Below, piece by piece: positions 25,893 to 34,795 of a DNA stretch of 64,000 nucleotides (position 1 is the stretch's first letter; every line of letters begins with the position of its first letter). The notes under the pieces are model-generated. The model was not told the origin of the DNA. It saw nothing but the letters and a program-made list of their open reading frames with translations, and did no database searches. Where the stretch lies: contig CALEZI010000057.1 in NCBI GenBank assembly GCA_937928755.1, positions 1-64,000 of the forward strand, written 5' to 3'. The translations under genes and the position numbers were made by a program. This stretch comes from an uncultured Rhodanobacteraceae bacterium (lineage in GTDB: Bacteria; Pseudomonadota; Gammaproteobacteria; Xanthomonadales; SZUA-5).

Positions 25893-27754
25893 GTCGGGCG
25901 CCCTGCCCTGTCGCGTCGCCACAGCAGGTAGACGTAAACGGCCCAGAGTCGCAGGCCGTGGTCGCGCGCCCCGCTGCGATGCGCGGCCAGCAGACCTTCG
26001 ACTTCCGCGGCATGCAGCGGACCGGCATCGCTGCGCAGCAAGGCCAGCAACGCATCGCCCAGCCCGCCGCGGAACCAGGCCCCCACCGGCACGGCGAAAC
26101 CCTGCTTTCCGCGACGGGCGATGCAGGGAGGCAACAGGTGGCTGAAAGCTCGTCGCAACAGACGCTTGCCGCCACGCAATCCTGACTGCCACTGCGTCGG
26201 GAACGACATCGCCAACTCCACAAGATCGCGATCGAGAAAGGGTGCCCGCAATTCCAGGGAGTGCGCCATCGAGGCGCGATCGGTCTTCTGCAGGATGTCC
26301 TGCGGCAGGTACACCAGGCCATCCGCGGCCATCATCGCGTCGATACCGTCGAGCGTCGTGCTGCGCGGCAGCGTGGGCGGCTCGTGACCGAGACCGGCGA
26401 GGTCCGGGAGCAGGCGCGCGTGCTCGTCAGGGCGGAACAATTCCGGCGCCACATAGGCCCGACCGCTCAGCATCGCGTCCGCCTGCCGGAGGAACAGGTG
26501 CGCGCGCTTGAGCAAGCTCCCGCTGTGATGCGCGGTGGGTTCCGGAATCGCCCCGATGGCACGCGCAGCCAGCTTGCGCAGAGGCGCCGGCAAGCGGCTG
26601 TACCAGCGCAGGATCACGCGCGCCCGATAGCGTTCGTAGCCGCAGAAGATCTCGTCGCCGCCATCGCCGGAGAGCGCGACCTTCACCGATCGCGCCGCCA
26701 GCCGAGAGACCAGTGCCGTCGGCAACAGCGACGGGTCGGCGAAGGGTTGCCCGAGGTGACCACGGAGCAGGCTCTCGATGGCATCCGGCCCTTCCAGCGC
26801 AAAGGTTTCCTGATGGTGCATGCATCCCAGCTTCTCCGAAACCAGTTGCGCGTAGCGCGACTCGTCGAAGCTGGCATCGGTGAATCCGGCGGTGAAGGTG
26901 TGCATGCGTTCGGTCGTGAGGGATGCCGCCACCGAAGTGACGATCGTCGAATCGATGCCGCCGGAGAGCATCGCGCCCACCGGCACATCGGACACCATGC
27001 GCCGCTGCACCGCGACCCGCACCGCTCCCTGCAGCAGTCCCTCGGCGTCGACCTCACTGCCGTCGAAGCGCCGGCTGGGCATCGACCAGTAACGCACTTG
27101 GCGCACTCGCCCCGCGGGACTCCACTCGAGGAAATGGGCCGGCAGCACCTCGTGGATGCCGACATACGCCGTGCGTCCCGGCAGGGCGAATCCATAGCGG
27201 AAGTAGTCGGAGGTGCTGTCCAGATCCTCCTCGCGCGGTGCATTGGGAAGCAGGCGCATGAGAGCCGGCAATTCCGACGCGCAGGCGAACTCGCCGGCAT
27301 CGGTCCCGGCAAAGTACAGGGGCTTCTCGCCGAAGCGGTCGCGCGCGGCCAGCAGCCGTCGCTGCTCGGCGTCCCAGAAGACGAATGCCCACATCCCCTC
27401 GAGGCGATCGAGGAAGGCCGCACCGTGCAGCAGCAGTCCCGCAAGGATCACCTCGGTGTCGCCCTCCGTGCGGAACTGCCAGCGCCCCTGCAGTTCAGTC
27501 CGCAGTTGTCGGTAGTTGTACAGTTCGCCGTTGTAGTTCAGAACGTGTCGCCCGGTCGGATCGGACATCGGCTGGTGACTCTTGGCTAGGTCGATGATCG
27601 ACAGCCTGCGCTGACCCAACCACGCGTCCCCAATGACCAGGTCGGCGCCCTCGTCAGGACCGCGATGGGCCAGCGCGTCGAGTGCCCCCCTGGCGCGGGC
27701 GATGTGCTCCTGCTGACCAATCTGGCGGTCGTAAAGGAACAGGATTCCGCACAT
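25889..27754 (-). CDS. asnB: Asparagine synthase (glutamine-hydrolysing) family amidotransferase
   Basis: A 621-residue AsnB-type enzyme. Cys2 (MCGI) is the glutaminase nucleophile, with HRGPDE (30-35), NYNGELYN (73-80) and the EGDTEV loop. The synthetase half has the PP-loop SGGIDS (264-269), LSGDGGDEIFCGYERY and RAPFLDRDLVELA. Classic AsnB amidates aspartate; relatives inside polysaccharide clusters are thought to amidate uronic acids or other carboxylated sugars. Its place in an operon of glycosyltransferases and methyltransferases favours the second role. It is 5 nt downstream of the GT4 gene and overlaps the next gene by 4 nt. Confidence 0.9.
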   Translation of the reverse strand: MCGILFLYDRQIGQQEHIARARGALDALAHRGPDEGADLVIGDAWLGQRRLSIIDLAKSHQPMSDPTGRHVLNYNGELYNYRQLRTELQGRWQFRTEGDTEVILAGLLLHGAAFLDRLEGMWAFVFWDAEQRRLLAARDRFGEKPLYFAGTDAGEFACASELPALMRLLPNAPREEDLDSTSDYFRYGFALPGRTAYVGIHEVLPAHFLEWSPAGRVRQVRYWSMPSRRFDGSEVDAEGLLQGAVRVAVQRRMVSDVPVGAMLSGGIDSTIVTSVAASLTTERMHTFTAGFTDASFDESRYAQLVSEKLGCMHHQETFALEGPDAIESLLRGHLGQPFADPSLLPTALVSRLAARSVKVALSGDGGDEIFCGYERYRARVILRWYSRLPAPLRKLAARAIGAIPEPTAHHSGSLLKRAHLFLRQADAMLSGRAYVAPELFRPDEHARLLPDLAGLGHEPPTLPRSTTLDGIDAMMAADGLVYLPQDILQKTDRASMAHSLELRAPFLDRDLVELAMSFPTQWQSGLRGGKRLLRRAFSHLLPPCIARRGKQGFAVPVGAWFRGGLGDALLALLRSDAGPLHAAEVEGLLAAHRSGARDHGLRLWAVYVYLLWRRDRAGRPT

Positions 27755-27759
27755 GGCTG

Positions 27760-28944
27760 TCAGCCCTCGCGCGCCATGGCGGCGGCGTAAATGCGCAGGT
27801 ACCCGTCGGCGGCAGCATCCCAGGAGAGCCCCAGTTCGGCGATCCGCTGCCGGGCCGCATGCGCCAGGCGCAGGCGCAGTTTACGGTCGCTGAGCAGCCG
27901 GGCTAGTTGGCAAACCAGGGCCGACTCGTCGTTGACGGCGAACAGCAAACCCTCAATGTCCGGACGCACCAGCTCGCGCAGGCCGACGATGTCGCTGGCA
28001 ACGATCGGCAGTCCTGCGGCCATCGCCTCCAGCACCACGTTGGGACGACCTTCGCTGTGACTGCACAGCAGCAATGCCGCACCGCTCGCCAGCTGCGCGG
28101 GCACTCGCTCCGGGTCCACCGCACCGCGGAACTCCACCGCATCCCCAAGCCCGAGCGCGGCGGCCTCCCGTTCCAGCGCCGCGCGCTCCGGCCCATCGCC
28201 TACCATGCGCAGCACGACGCCGGATTGCAGTTCGATCGGCAGGCGGGCCATCGCGCGCAGCGCCAGGCCGACGTTCTTCCGCGGGATCAGGCTGCCGACG
28301 ACGAGCAGGACCAGCCGTCCGCGGGTATCGCCGTCCCCGGTGCCGCACTCCGAGAAATCGCTGCCGACGCCATTGCCGACGAAACGGAACTTGCCGGCAT
28401 GCGACGGGAAACGCTCCGCGATGTCCCGGAGCAGGCCCTCGCTGACGCAGACGATCTGACGGTTCAAGGCAACGCACGCCCGCATGAGCAACCGCTGCAA
28501 CGACGAGTCGGCAAGGCGCTGGGCGTCCTCGCCACGTATCGTCGTGACCACCGGAATCCGCAGCAGCCAACCGGCGCATCCGGCAACGACGCCGGTCGGC
28601 GCCCAGTTCGCATGCAGCAGGTCCGCGTTCCGCCCGCGTCGCAGGCAAGCCCAGAACATCGACAACAGGAAGACCGGCAGCAGCAGCCGCAACCAGGGTC
28701 GGCGGCGGAGCGCAACCGGCACGCCACCCTGCGCGTGCGCCAGCAGTTGGTATCGCCAGGGGGCGTAGCGGAAGGCATGGATCGGCGTGTCCCGCCATGC
28801 GGTTCGACCGGGAGCTGTGGCGGACGGAACGACGACCTCGATGCGCACGCGGCGCGCCAGCGCCTCCACCAGCCGCGCGACGAAAATGCCGCTCGATCCC
28901 GAGATCTCGAGGGGAAACGATGTTGTGACCAAGGCTACCCGCAT
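27760..28944 (-). CDS. Glycosyltransferase family 4
   Basis: A 394-residue GT-B fold enzyme that would transfer a sugar from a nucleotide donor. The N-terminal domain starts MRVALVTTSFPLEISGSSG, the G-rich acceptor-side loop. The C-terminal domain has LVVGSLIPRKNVGLALRAM and CSHSEGRPNVVLEAMAAGLPI, the E-x7-E type donor motif (about 305-325). A hydrophobic patch (RLLLPVFLLSMFWACL) may anchor it to the inner membrane. It is the second gene of the minus-strand operon, 37 nt after the GT2 gene and 5 nt before asnB. Sugar specificity unknown. Confidence 0.9.
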   Translation of the reverse strand: MRVALVTTSFPLEISGSSGIFVARLVEALARRVRIEVVVPSATAPGRTAWRDTPIHAFRYAPWRYQLLAHAQGGVPVALRRRPWLRLLLPVFLLSMFWACLRRGRNADLLHANWAPTGVVAGCAGWLLRIPVVTTIRGEDAQRLADSSLQRLLMRACVALNRQIVCVSEGLLRDIAERFPSHAGKFRFVGNGVGSDFSECGTGDGDTRGRLVLLVVGSLIPRKNVGLALRAMARLPIELQSGVVLRMVGDGPERAALEREAAALGLGDAVEFRGAVDPERVPAQLASGAALLLCSHSEGRPNVVLEAMAAGLPIVASDIVGLRELVRPDIEGLLFAVNDESALVCQLARLLSDRKLRLRLAHAARQRIAELGLSWDAAADGYLRIYAAAMAREG

Positions 28945-28981
28945 GGCTGCACCAGCCCGCGCTTCGCAAGGGGCGTCAGCA

Positions 28982-29857
28982 TCAAGGCTTCTGCGGTTCC
29001 GATTTCGCCGACATCAGGTAAGTCAGCGCCGTGATCTGCTCCGACACCAGCCCGATCAGGAAGATGATGGCAGCGGCACTGAACATCAGTGCGCTCATGT
29101 TGGTGAAGCGACCGTCGGTGAAATAGGTGTAGGAGTAGTAACCCCCACCGACGCAGAAGAACAGCCCGGATGCCGGCACGAACAGCTTGAGCGGCGAATA
29201 CAGGGTGGCGATCTTGAAGATGATCAGGAGAAAGCGCAGGCCATCGCGCAGCGGCCGGATGTGGCTGCCGCTGCCGAGCCTGCGGGCTACCGGAACCGGA
29301 AGGTAGGCCACTGGGTACGCGCTGCGGAAGAACGCCATCGTGCAGGTGGTGGGGTAGCTGAATCCATTCGGCAGCATGTGCAGAAACTGACGAAACTTGT
29401 CGAGACGCACGGCGCGGAAGCCGGAGGTCAGGTCACGCACCTGCTGGCCGGTCATCCAACTTGCCAGCCGATTGTAGAAGTGGTTCGCCAGTCCCCGGCC
29501 GATGCTGGCCTGACCGGAGCCGTCGCGCGCGCCGACCACCATGTCGTAGCCCTCCTCCAGTTTGCCGAGGAGCGCGGGAATGTGCGCCGGGTCGTGCTGG
29601 CCATCGGCATCCATGAACACCACCACATCGCCGCCAGCTGCACGGGCGCCGCGCTTTATTGCGGCACCGTTGCCCATCGAGTACGGCGATCCGAGGACTT
29701 TCGCGCCCGACTGCGTCGCCACGGCCGCAGTGTCGTCGCAGGAACCGTCGTCAACCACGATCACCTCTGCGTCCGGAATCACTTGGCGCAGCCGCGTCAA
29801 CGTCTGTCGCAATCCCACCGACTCGTTCTTCGCCGGCATGACAATCGAAATTCGCAT
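28982..29857 (-). CDS. Glycosyltransferase family 2 with two C-terminal membrane helices
   Basis: A 291-residue GT-A enzyme of the dolichyl/undecaprenyl-phosphate sugar transferase type. MRISIVMPAKNES starts the fold, followed by VIVVDDGSCDDTA and the DxD region VVFMDADGQHDPAHI (about 82-96). Two hydrophobic segments (about 215-240 and 255-280) end the protein, as in GtrB/ArnC-like enzymes that make polyprenyl-phosphate sugars. ATG 29857 has GGGAGAG upstream, which decides against the longer open frame. It is the first gene of the seven-gene operon, so the promoter should lie in 29858-30000. Confidence 0.9.
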   Translation of the reverse strand: MRISIVMPAKNESVGLRQTLTRLRQVIPDAEVIVVDDGSCDDTAAVATQSGAKVLGSPYSMGNGAAIKRGARAAGGDVVVFMDADGQHDPAHIPALLGKLEEGYDMVVGARDGSGQASIGRGLANHFYNRLASWMTGQQVRDLTSGFRAVRLDKFRQFLHMLPNGFSYPTTCTMAFFRSAYPVAYLPVPVARRLGSGSHIRPLRDGLRFLLIIFKIATLYSPLKLFVPASGLFFCVGGGYYSYTYFTDGRFTNMSALMFSAAAIIFLIGLVSEQITALTYLMSAKSEPQKP

Positions 29858-30177
29858 GCACTCTCCCGGGCTGGAGCATGGGAGATTAACCTGCCTGCAG
29901 GATTCCTGCGAGCGCCTTGGCACCCGCCTTGGCACCCGTCACTTTGGCGCCTGCGAAACCTGGGCGCCGTGCGCCGCATTCTGGAGTGCTCGGAGACGCC
30001 TGGCTCGGCCTGAAGCGCAAGGTCGCCACAAACGCCACGCAACGCCGGGGATGCAGGCGGGTACGCGCGATGCCCAAGACTTCGCAGCGAAATTAGCGAC
30101 AAGCGCACATCGCTGCCATCAGCGCACTTGATCGACCCGCGGCGCCGCCCGACGGACGGCGCCGCACGAGACATGAC
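29858..30177. other. Intergenic region, 320 nt, no gene seen
   Basis: This lies between the start of the glycan operon and the end of ald, both on the minus strand. It should contain the operon promoter, but I cannot point to convincing boxes. Short direct repeats (CCTTGGCACCCG twice at about 29917-29940) and the ald terminator-like hairpin at 30139-30165 are the only structures noticed. Confidence 0.5.
30139..30165 (-). terminator. GC-rich hairpin downstream of ald
   Basis: GCGGCGCCG (30139-30147) pairs with CGGCGCCGC (30157-30165) around a 9-nt loop, 12 nt after the ald stop codon. Position and stem strength suggest transcription termination; there is no T-run. Confidence 0.5.
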
Positions 30178-31296
30178 TTACAGCCCCAGCGCTTTTTCCG
30201 CCGGCACGTACTCGAAGCCGAAACCTTCGGCCACCGGCTGATAGGTCACCTTGCCGGCGTGCACATTGAGGCCGCGCAGCAGGTGGATGTTCTCGGCCAT
30301 CGCGCGCTTTGCGCCCTTGGTTGCCAGTTCGAGGATGAACGGCAGCGTGGCGTTGTTGAGCGCGAAGGTCGAGGTGCGCGGCACCGCGCCGGGCATGTTG
30401 GCGACGCAGTAGTGCACCACGTCGTCGACGATGTAGGTTGGATCGGCATGCGTCGTGGCATGCGCGGTTTCGAAGCAGCCGCCCTGGTCGATGGCGACGT
30501 CGACCACGGCGGCACCGGGCTTCATGCGCTTGACCATCTCGGCGCTGACCAGCTTCGGCGCCGCGGCGCCGGGGATCAGCACGCCGCCGATCACGAGGTC
30601 GGCGCTGAGCACCGCCGATTCGACGGCATCGTGGCTGGAGAACACCGGTTCGATACGGGTGCCGAACTGCGCAACGAGGCGACGCAGCACGTCGACGTTG
30701 CGATCGAGCACTACCACGCGCGCGCCCATGCCGACCGCCATCAGCGCGGCATTCGCGCCGACCACGCCGCCGCCGAGGATCACCACCTTGGCCGGTGCCA
30801 CGCCGGGCACACCGCCGAGCAGCATGCCGCGACCGCCGTTGGCCTTCTGCAACGCGGTCGCGCCGGCCTGGATCGACATGCGGCCAGCGACTTCCGACAT
30901 CGGCGCCAGCAGCGGCAGGCCGCCGTTGTTCGCGGTCACGGTTTCGTAAGCGATGCAGGTCGCACCCGACTTGATCAGGTCTTCGGTCTGCGGCAGGTCC
31001 GGCGCCAGGTGCAGGTAGGTGAACAGCACCTGGCCCTCGCGCAAACGCGCGCGCTCGACCGCCTGCGGCTCCTTGACCTTGACGATCATGTCGGCCTGCG
31101 CGAACACCTCTTCGGCGCTGCCCAGCACCTTGGCACCTGCGGCGACGTAGTCGGCGTCGGAGAAGCCGATGCCGCTGCCGGCGAGCGTCTCCACGACCAC
31201 CTGATGGCCATGCTGGGTGAGTTCGCGCACCGATGCCGGCACCATGCCAACGCGGTATTCGTGATTCTTGATTTCCTTGGGTACGCCGATAAGCAT
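30178..31296 (-). CDS. ald: Alanine dehydrogenase
   Basis: Ald interconverts L-alanine and pyruvate plus ammonia with NAD in the cytoplasm. The 372-residue protein (family about 371) begins MLIGVPKEIKNHEYRVGM, with Arg15-type and K-E contacts of the pyruvate site, and has VKVKEPQ, TYLHLA, the Rossmann motif VVILGGGVVGANAALMAVGMGA in part (about 168-188) and DVAIDQGGCFET. ATG 31296 has GAGGCGATC directly upstream. The Lrp/AsnC-type gene is divergent 186 nt away, the classic arrangement for an alanine-responsive regulator. A longer frame upstream of the ATG has no conserved sequence. Confidence 0.96.
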   Translation of the reverse strand: MLIGVPKEIKNHEYRVGMVPASVRELTQHGHQVVVETLAGSGIGFSDADYVAAGAKVLGSAEEVFAQADMIVKVKEPQAVERARLREGQVLFTYLHLAPDLPQTEDLIKSGATCIAYETVTANNGGLPLLAPMSEVAGRMSIQAGATALQKANGGRGMLLGGVPGVAPAKVVILGGGVVGANAALMAVGMGARVVVLDRNVDVLRRLVAQFGTRIEPVFSSHDAVESAVLSADLVIGGVLIPGAAAPKLVSAEMVKRMKPGAAVVDVAIDQGGCFETAHATTHADPTYIVDDVVHYCVANMPGAVPRTSTFALNNATLPFILELATKGAKRAMAENIHLLRGLNVHAGKVTYQPVAEGFGFEYVPAEKALGL

Positions 31297-31482
31297 GATC
31301 GCCTCGCCTCGCTGCTGGGGTGGGCCTGTCATGCTGCACCGCAGCAGCGCAAACGGCTGCATCGACAGGGCCAGACAGGATAGCCATGCAGTTTATTGAT
31401 CCAGTCGCGGAGTTTTTCGCTGTAGTTTTTGTCCGGAAAGAATAATCTGCTGACAGCTCGACCGTCAGGAGCATGAAATTCC
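31297..31482. promoter_or_regulatory. Divergent promoter region ald / lrp-type regulator
   Basis: The 186-nt gap holds the only clearly AT-rich stretch nearby, about 31395-31450, with GCAGTTTATTGATCC, GTAGTTTTTGTCC and AAAGAATAATCTG. TAATCT at 31444-31449 could serve as a -10 for the plus-strand regulator gene. Binding sites for the Lrp-family protein are expected here by analogy with other ald/aldR pairs; no exact consensus is claimed. Confidence 0.45.
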
Positions 31483-31971
31483 ATGCGTCAGCAGAAAGTG
31501 CATAGAAATCAATTGGATAGAGTTGATCGACGCATCTTGCGCGAGTTGCAACTGGATGGTCGGCTCGCCAATGTCGAACTGGCCAGACGCGTCGGCCTCT
31601 CGCCGACGCCATGCCTGGAGCGCGTGAAGAAGCTCGAAGACGAGGGCTTCATCACTGGCTATCACGCCCGCCTCAACCCCGCGCGCCTGGGCGCCGACCT
31701 GCTGGTGTTCGTCGAGATCCGTCTGGTGCGGACCTCCAAGGACGTGTTCCAGGCGTTCAAGGCAGCCGTGGTGGAACTGCCGCAGGTGCTCGAATGCCAT
31801 CTGGTGTCCGGCGACTTCGACTACCTGATCAAGGCGCGCGTCGCCGACATGGGTGCTTACCGACGCCTGCTCGGCGAGACCTTGTTGACACTGCCGCACG
31901 TGTCCGGTTCGCGCAGTTACGCGGTGATGGAAGAGGTGAAGGAGACGCTGGCGCTGGCGGTGCCGGAGTGA
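31483..31971 (+). CDS. Lrp/AsnC family transcriptional regulator
   Basis: A 162-residue regulator with an N-terminal winged helix-turn-helix (LDRVDRRILRELQLDGRLAN, ELARRVGLSPTPCLERVKKLE, about 11-55) and a C-terminal RAM ligand-binding domain (LLVFVEIRLV to SYAVMEEVKETLAL). Length and motifs match Lrp itself. Divergent placement next to ald suggests it senses alanine or another amino acid and controls ald and itself; that is inference from context. Confidence 0.93.
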   Translation: MRQQKVHRNQLDRVDRRILRELQLDGRLANVELARRVGLSPTPCLERVKKLEDEGFITGYHARLNPARLGADLLVFVEIRLVRTSKDVFQAFKAAVVELPQVLECHLVSGDFDYLIKARVADMGAYRRLLGETLLTLPHVSGSRSYAVMEEVKETLALAVPE

Positions 31972-32101
31972 GTACAGATCCTTCGCTCCGGTCGCCCGAT
32001 GTGCGCGGCTACATCGCGTGATTGGGGTACTTGCCGCAGATTCGCTGCGGTGCATCGCTTCGCGATACATCGCCCTTCCAAAGCCCGGCTCTCGCGTGGA
32101 T

Positions 32102-32170
32102 GTGGGTCCAGACGTGCACGGACGCTTTTCGCTTGAATGCTGGAAAGCCTCCGGATGAATCCAGACCCAC
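32102..32170. repeat. Palindromic repeat family A, diverged pair
   Basis: GTGGGTCCAGACGTGCACGG (from 32102) and GAATCCAGACCCAC (ending 32170) are degenerate inverted copies of the family A unit. They lie in the 326-nt gap between the Lrp-type gene and the SDR gene, which otherwise holds a small hairpin around 32030-32075 and no supported gene. Confidence 0.75.
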
Positions 32171-32297
32171 CAAAGCAACTGCCGGCAAGCGCGCGGTTGA
32201 ATTTGTACCCACTCAAAGCAGTTCGATCACGCGGCTCGAAATGCGGCGTCGATTGCGGCGGGCTATGCTCGGCGCACCTGCCAATGGAGATGCTGCC

Positions 32298-33218
32298 GTG
32301 CGATGGTTTCCCGCGCTTGCCCTCGTCGCCGCAACGCTGCTGGCGGTAGCACTCCCGGTCCGTTCCGAGACGACCAAGGCACCGTTGTCCTACAAGGGCA
32401 AGACTGTGCTGGTCACCGGCTCCACTGACGGCCTCGGCCGCGAACTGGCGCGTGCGCTCGCAGCGGATGGGGCCCACGTCATCGTGCATGGCCGCAATGC
32501 CGAGCGCGGTCAGGCGCTGGTCGACGAGATTACCCAGACGGGCGTTGGATCGGCGAAGTTCGTCGGCGCCGATTTCGCCTCGCTCGACGCGGTTCGCGCC
32601 TTCGCCGACACCATCGCGAAGGACTATCCGAGGCTCGACCTGCTGGTCAACAACGCCGGCATCGGCCTGGCCGACGACCACCCGCGCGAAACCAGTGCCG
32701 ATGGCTTCGAACTGCACTGGGCCGTCAACTACCTCGCCGGCTGGGTATTGATCCATCGACTGCGCCCTGCGCTCGAGGCCGCCGCGCCGTCGCGGATCGT
32801 CAATGTCGCGTCGCTGAGCGCCGATCCGATCGACTTCGACGACGTCAATCTCGAACTACCGGGCGCGGCGAAACGCGCCTATGGGCAAAGCAAGCTGGCG
32901 CAGGTATCGATGACAACTGAACTGGCCCCGGGATTCGTGGCCGATGGCATCACCATGATCTCGGTGCACCCCGCCACCATGATGAACACGACAATGATCG
33001 CGAAGCTCGACCTGCCGCCGCGCACCAGCGTCGACGAGGGCCGCATCGCGGTGATGAGCCTGATCACCGCGCCGGAACTGGAAGCCGGCGCCTTTTATGT
33101 CGGCGCGAAACTGGGTACGCCGCACGCGCAAGCCCGAGACGCTGAGGCGCGCGCCAGGTTGGTTGCGCTGAGTGCCGAGCAAACCGGCGTACCGCTGGCC
33201 ACGGCGGCATCGCATTGA
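32298..33218 (+). CDS. Short-chain dehydrogenase/reductase with N-terminal signal or anchor
   Basis: A 306-residue SDR. Starting at GTG 32298 (GGAG 9-12 nt upstream) it has a hydrophobic leader WFPALALVAATLLAVALPVRS, then the NAD(P)-binding motif VLVTGSTDGLGRELARALAA, LLVNNAGIGLAD, IVNVASLSAD and the catalytic AYGQSKLA (Y-x3-K). The leader is unusual for this normally cytoplasmic family and suggests membrane anchoring or export. ATG 32265 (MLGAPANGD) is an alternative start. The substrate is unknown. The MaoC-like gene follows 79 nt later. Confidence 0.87.
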   Translation: MRWFPALALVAATLLAVALPVRSETTKAPLSYKGKTVLVTGSTDGLGRELARALAADGAHVIVHGRNAERGQALVDEITQTGVGSAKFVGADFASLDAVRAFADTIAKDYPRLDLLVNNAGIGLADDHPRETSADGFELHWAVNYLAGWVLIHRLRPALEAAAPSRIVNVASLSADPIDFDDVNLELPGAAKRAYGQSKLAQVSMTTELAPGFVADGITMISVHPATMMNTTMIAKLDLPPRTSVDEGRIAVMSLITAPELEAGAFYVGAKLGTPHAQARDAEARARLVALSAEQTGVPLATAASH

Positions 33219-33297
33219 CCCTTTGAGCGTGATCATGCGGCTCCCGGCGCATTGCGTGCAGGCTATGCGCCACCGTGAACCGCTGGAGTAGATCCGC

Positions 33298-33714
33298 GTG
33301 ACTCGATACCCACGCCGCGAGGATTTCTCGATCGGCGAAAAAGCCGCGTTGTCGCGCCTGATCAGCGAGGACGACATTTTGCGCATGGCTGCCATCACCG
33401 GCGATTTCAACCCCGTCCACATCGACGAGGAGTTTGCCGCGATGACCCGCTTCAAGGGTCGTATCGCCCACGGCGTGTTCAGCTCCGGACTGATCTCCGC
33501 GGTACTCGGCATGCATCTGCCTGGTCCGGGCGCGGTCTACCTGAAACAATCGCTGCAGTTCCTGCATCCTCTGCGCCCCGGCGATGTGTTGACCGCCGAA
33601 GTCGAAGTGATCGCCTGGCGCGCCGAAAAACGCATCATCACCTTGCAGACTCGATCGTTGAACCAGGACGGAACCGGCATCGCCGACGGCGAGGCCGTGT
33701 TGCTGGTGAGCTGA
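33298..33714 (+). CDS. MaoC-like (R)-specific enoyl-CoA hydratase
   Basis: A 138-residue single hot-dog-fold hydratase of the PhaJ/MaoC type, which hydrates trans-2-enoyl-CoA to (R)-3-hydroxyacyl-CoA. The overhanging hydratase motif is intact: GDFNPVHIDEEFAAMTRFKG, with catalytic Asp36 and His41, followed by RIAHGVFSSGLIS. GTG 33298 has CTGGAG about 10 nt upstream. In PHA-storing bacteria this enzyme links beta-oxidation to polymer synthesis; no pha genes are in the window, so the pathway stays open. Confidence 0.92.
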   Translation: MTRYPRREDFSIGEKAALSRLISEDDILRMAAITGDFNPVHIDEEFAAMTRFKGRIAHGVFSSGLISAVLGMHLPGPGAVYLKQSLQFLHPLRPGDVLTAEVEVIAWRAEKRIITLQTRSLNQDGTGIADGEAVLLVS

Positions 33715-33776
33715 GGCCGCGACAAGCCCGAGCGCCTGCAGCCCAACTCAGCCACAGCGGCGCGCAACCGCTCCTC

Positions 33777-34176
33777 GTAGCGGAGCTTGCTCCCCTGCTC
33801 GCGGCATGCGCAGCCGAGCAAGCTCGGCTCTACAAGAGCCGGCTGCCGATGCTTCTGTAGAGCGGAGCTTGCTCCGCTGCTCTAGGCCATCCGCAGCCGA
33901 GCAAGCTCGGCTCTACAAGAGCCGGCTGCCGATGCTTCTGTAAAGCGGAGCTTGCTCCGCTGCTCTCGGCCAAACGCAGCCGAGCAAGCTCGGCTCTACA
34001 AGAGCGCAGGCCGATGCTTTGGTAGAGCGGAGCTTGCTCCGCTGCTCTAGGCCAAACGCAGCTGAGCAAGCTCGGCTCTACAGGAGCCGGCGGCCGATGC
34101 TTCTGTAGAGCGGAGCTTGCTCCGCTGCTCTAGGCCGTGTGCAGCCGAGCAAGCTCGGCTCTACGGGAGCGCAGGC
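33777..34176. repeat. Five tandem ~83-bp copies of palindromic repeat family B
   Basis: Units begin at about 33777, 33857, 33940, 34022 and 34105 (period 80-83). Each holds GAGCGGAGCTTGCTCCGCTG, then GCCGAGCAAGCTCGGCTCTA, and a GAGCCGGCTGCCGATGCTT link. The array fills the 466-nt gap between the MaoC-like gene and btaB and runs to 5 nt from the btaB stop codon. It shares its palindromic cores with 7133-7472 but has different linker DNA, so the two arrays were amplified independently. Confidence 0.92.
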
Positions 34177-34180
34177 TGCT

Positions 34181-34795
34181 TCAGCGACCGATCCAGGTGA
34201 AATAACGCCAGGCGCCACCGTAGGCGCGCGAGGTCTGGTCCACGAGCGCATGCCCGCCAACCGCCAGCCGCTGCGGCAACTGTGCGTCGAACTGCACGTG
34301 GTTTATTGCCATCCAGCGCGCAAAACTGGCGCTGGGTGTGGAATGGAAGTCGACCACGCCGAGCAGGCCGCCGGGATTCAACTGCTGGCGCGCGGCGGCG
34401 ATGCAGCGCCCCTGCTCGGCGCCTGTCATGCTGAGCATGTAGGAGGCGAGCACGATGTCGAACGGGCCGTCGAGGTGGGCGCTGCCGAGTGCCCCGTGGA
34501 CCAGTTGCGCGCGCGTGCCGAGCCGCCGCCGTGCGACTTGCAGCATCGGCTGCGCCAGATCGACGCCGACCAGTCGCGAGCGCGGGAACACCCGGCTCAA
34601 CAGGTCCAGGTTGCGGCCGGTGCCACAGCCGATCTCGAGGATGCTCGGCGTACGCCAGCCCTGCTGCATGCTGAGCCCGGACAATTCGGCGACCAGACGC
34701 GTGCGACCGAACAGGAACAGCGGCCGCGTCAGGTCGTAGATCGGCGCATGCAGTCGGTAGTAGCCGGAAAGATCAGTGCCGATGCGCGCGCTCAT
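34181..34795 (-). CDS. btaB: BtaB-like methyltransferase (betaine lipid synthesis)
   Basis: A 204-residue class I methyltransferase, the size of BtaB (about 210 in Rhodobacter). Motif I is ILEIGCGTGRNLDLLSRVFP (about 53-72), followed by LVGVDLAQPML and VLASYMLSMTG. The N-terminus GYYRLHAPIYDLTRPLFLFGR resembles the BtaB start. BtaB adds three methyl groups from SAM to the amino group of diacylglyceryl-homoserine, giving DGTS. It overlaps btaA by 4 nt (ATGA) and is last in the operon. Another N-methyltransferase role is possible, but the coupling to the BtaA-like gene is strong support. Confidence 0.82.
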   Translation of the reverse strand: MSARIGTDLSGYYRLHAPIYDLTRPLFLFGRTRLVAELSGLSMQQGWRTPSILEIGCGTGRNLDLLSRVFPRSRLVGVDLAQPMLQVARRRLGTRAQLVHGALGSAHLDGPFDIVLASYMLSMTGAEQGRCIAAARQQLNPGGLLGVVDFHSTPSASFARWMAINHVQFDAQLPQRLAVGGHALVDQTSRAYGGAWRYFTWIGR

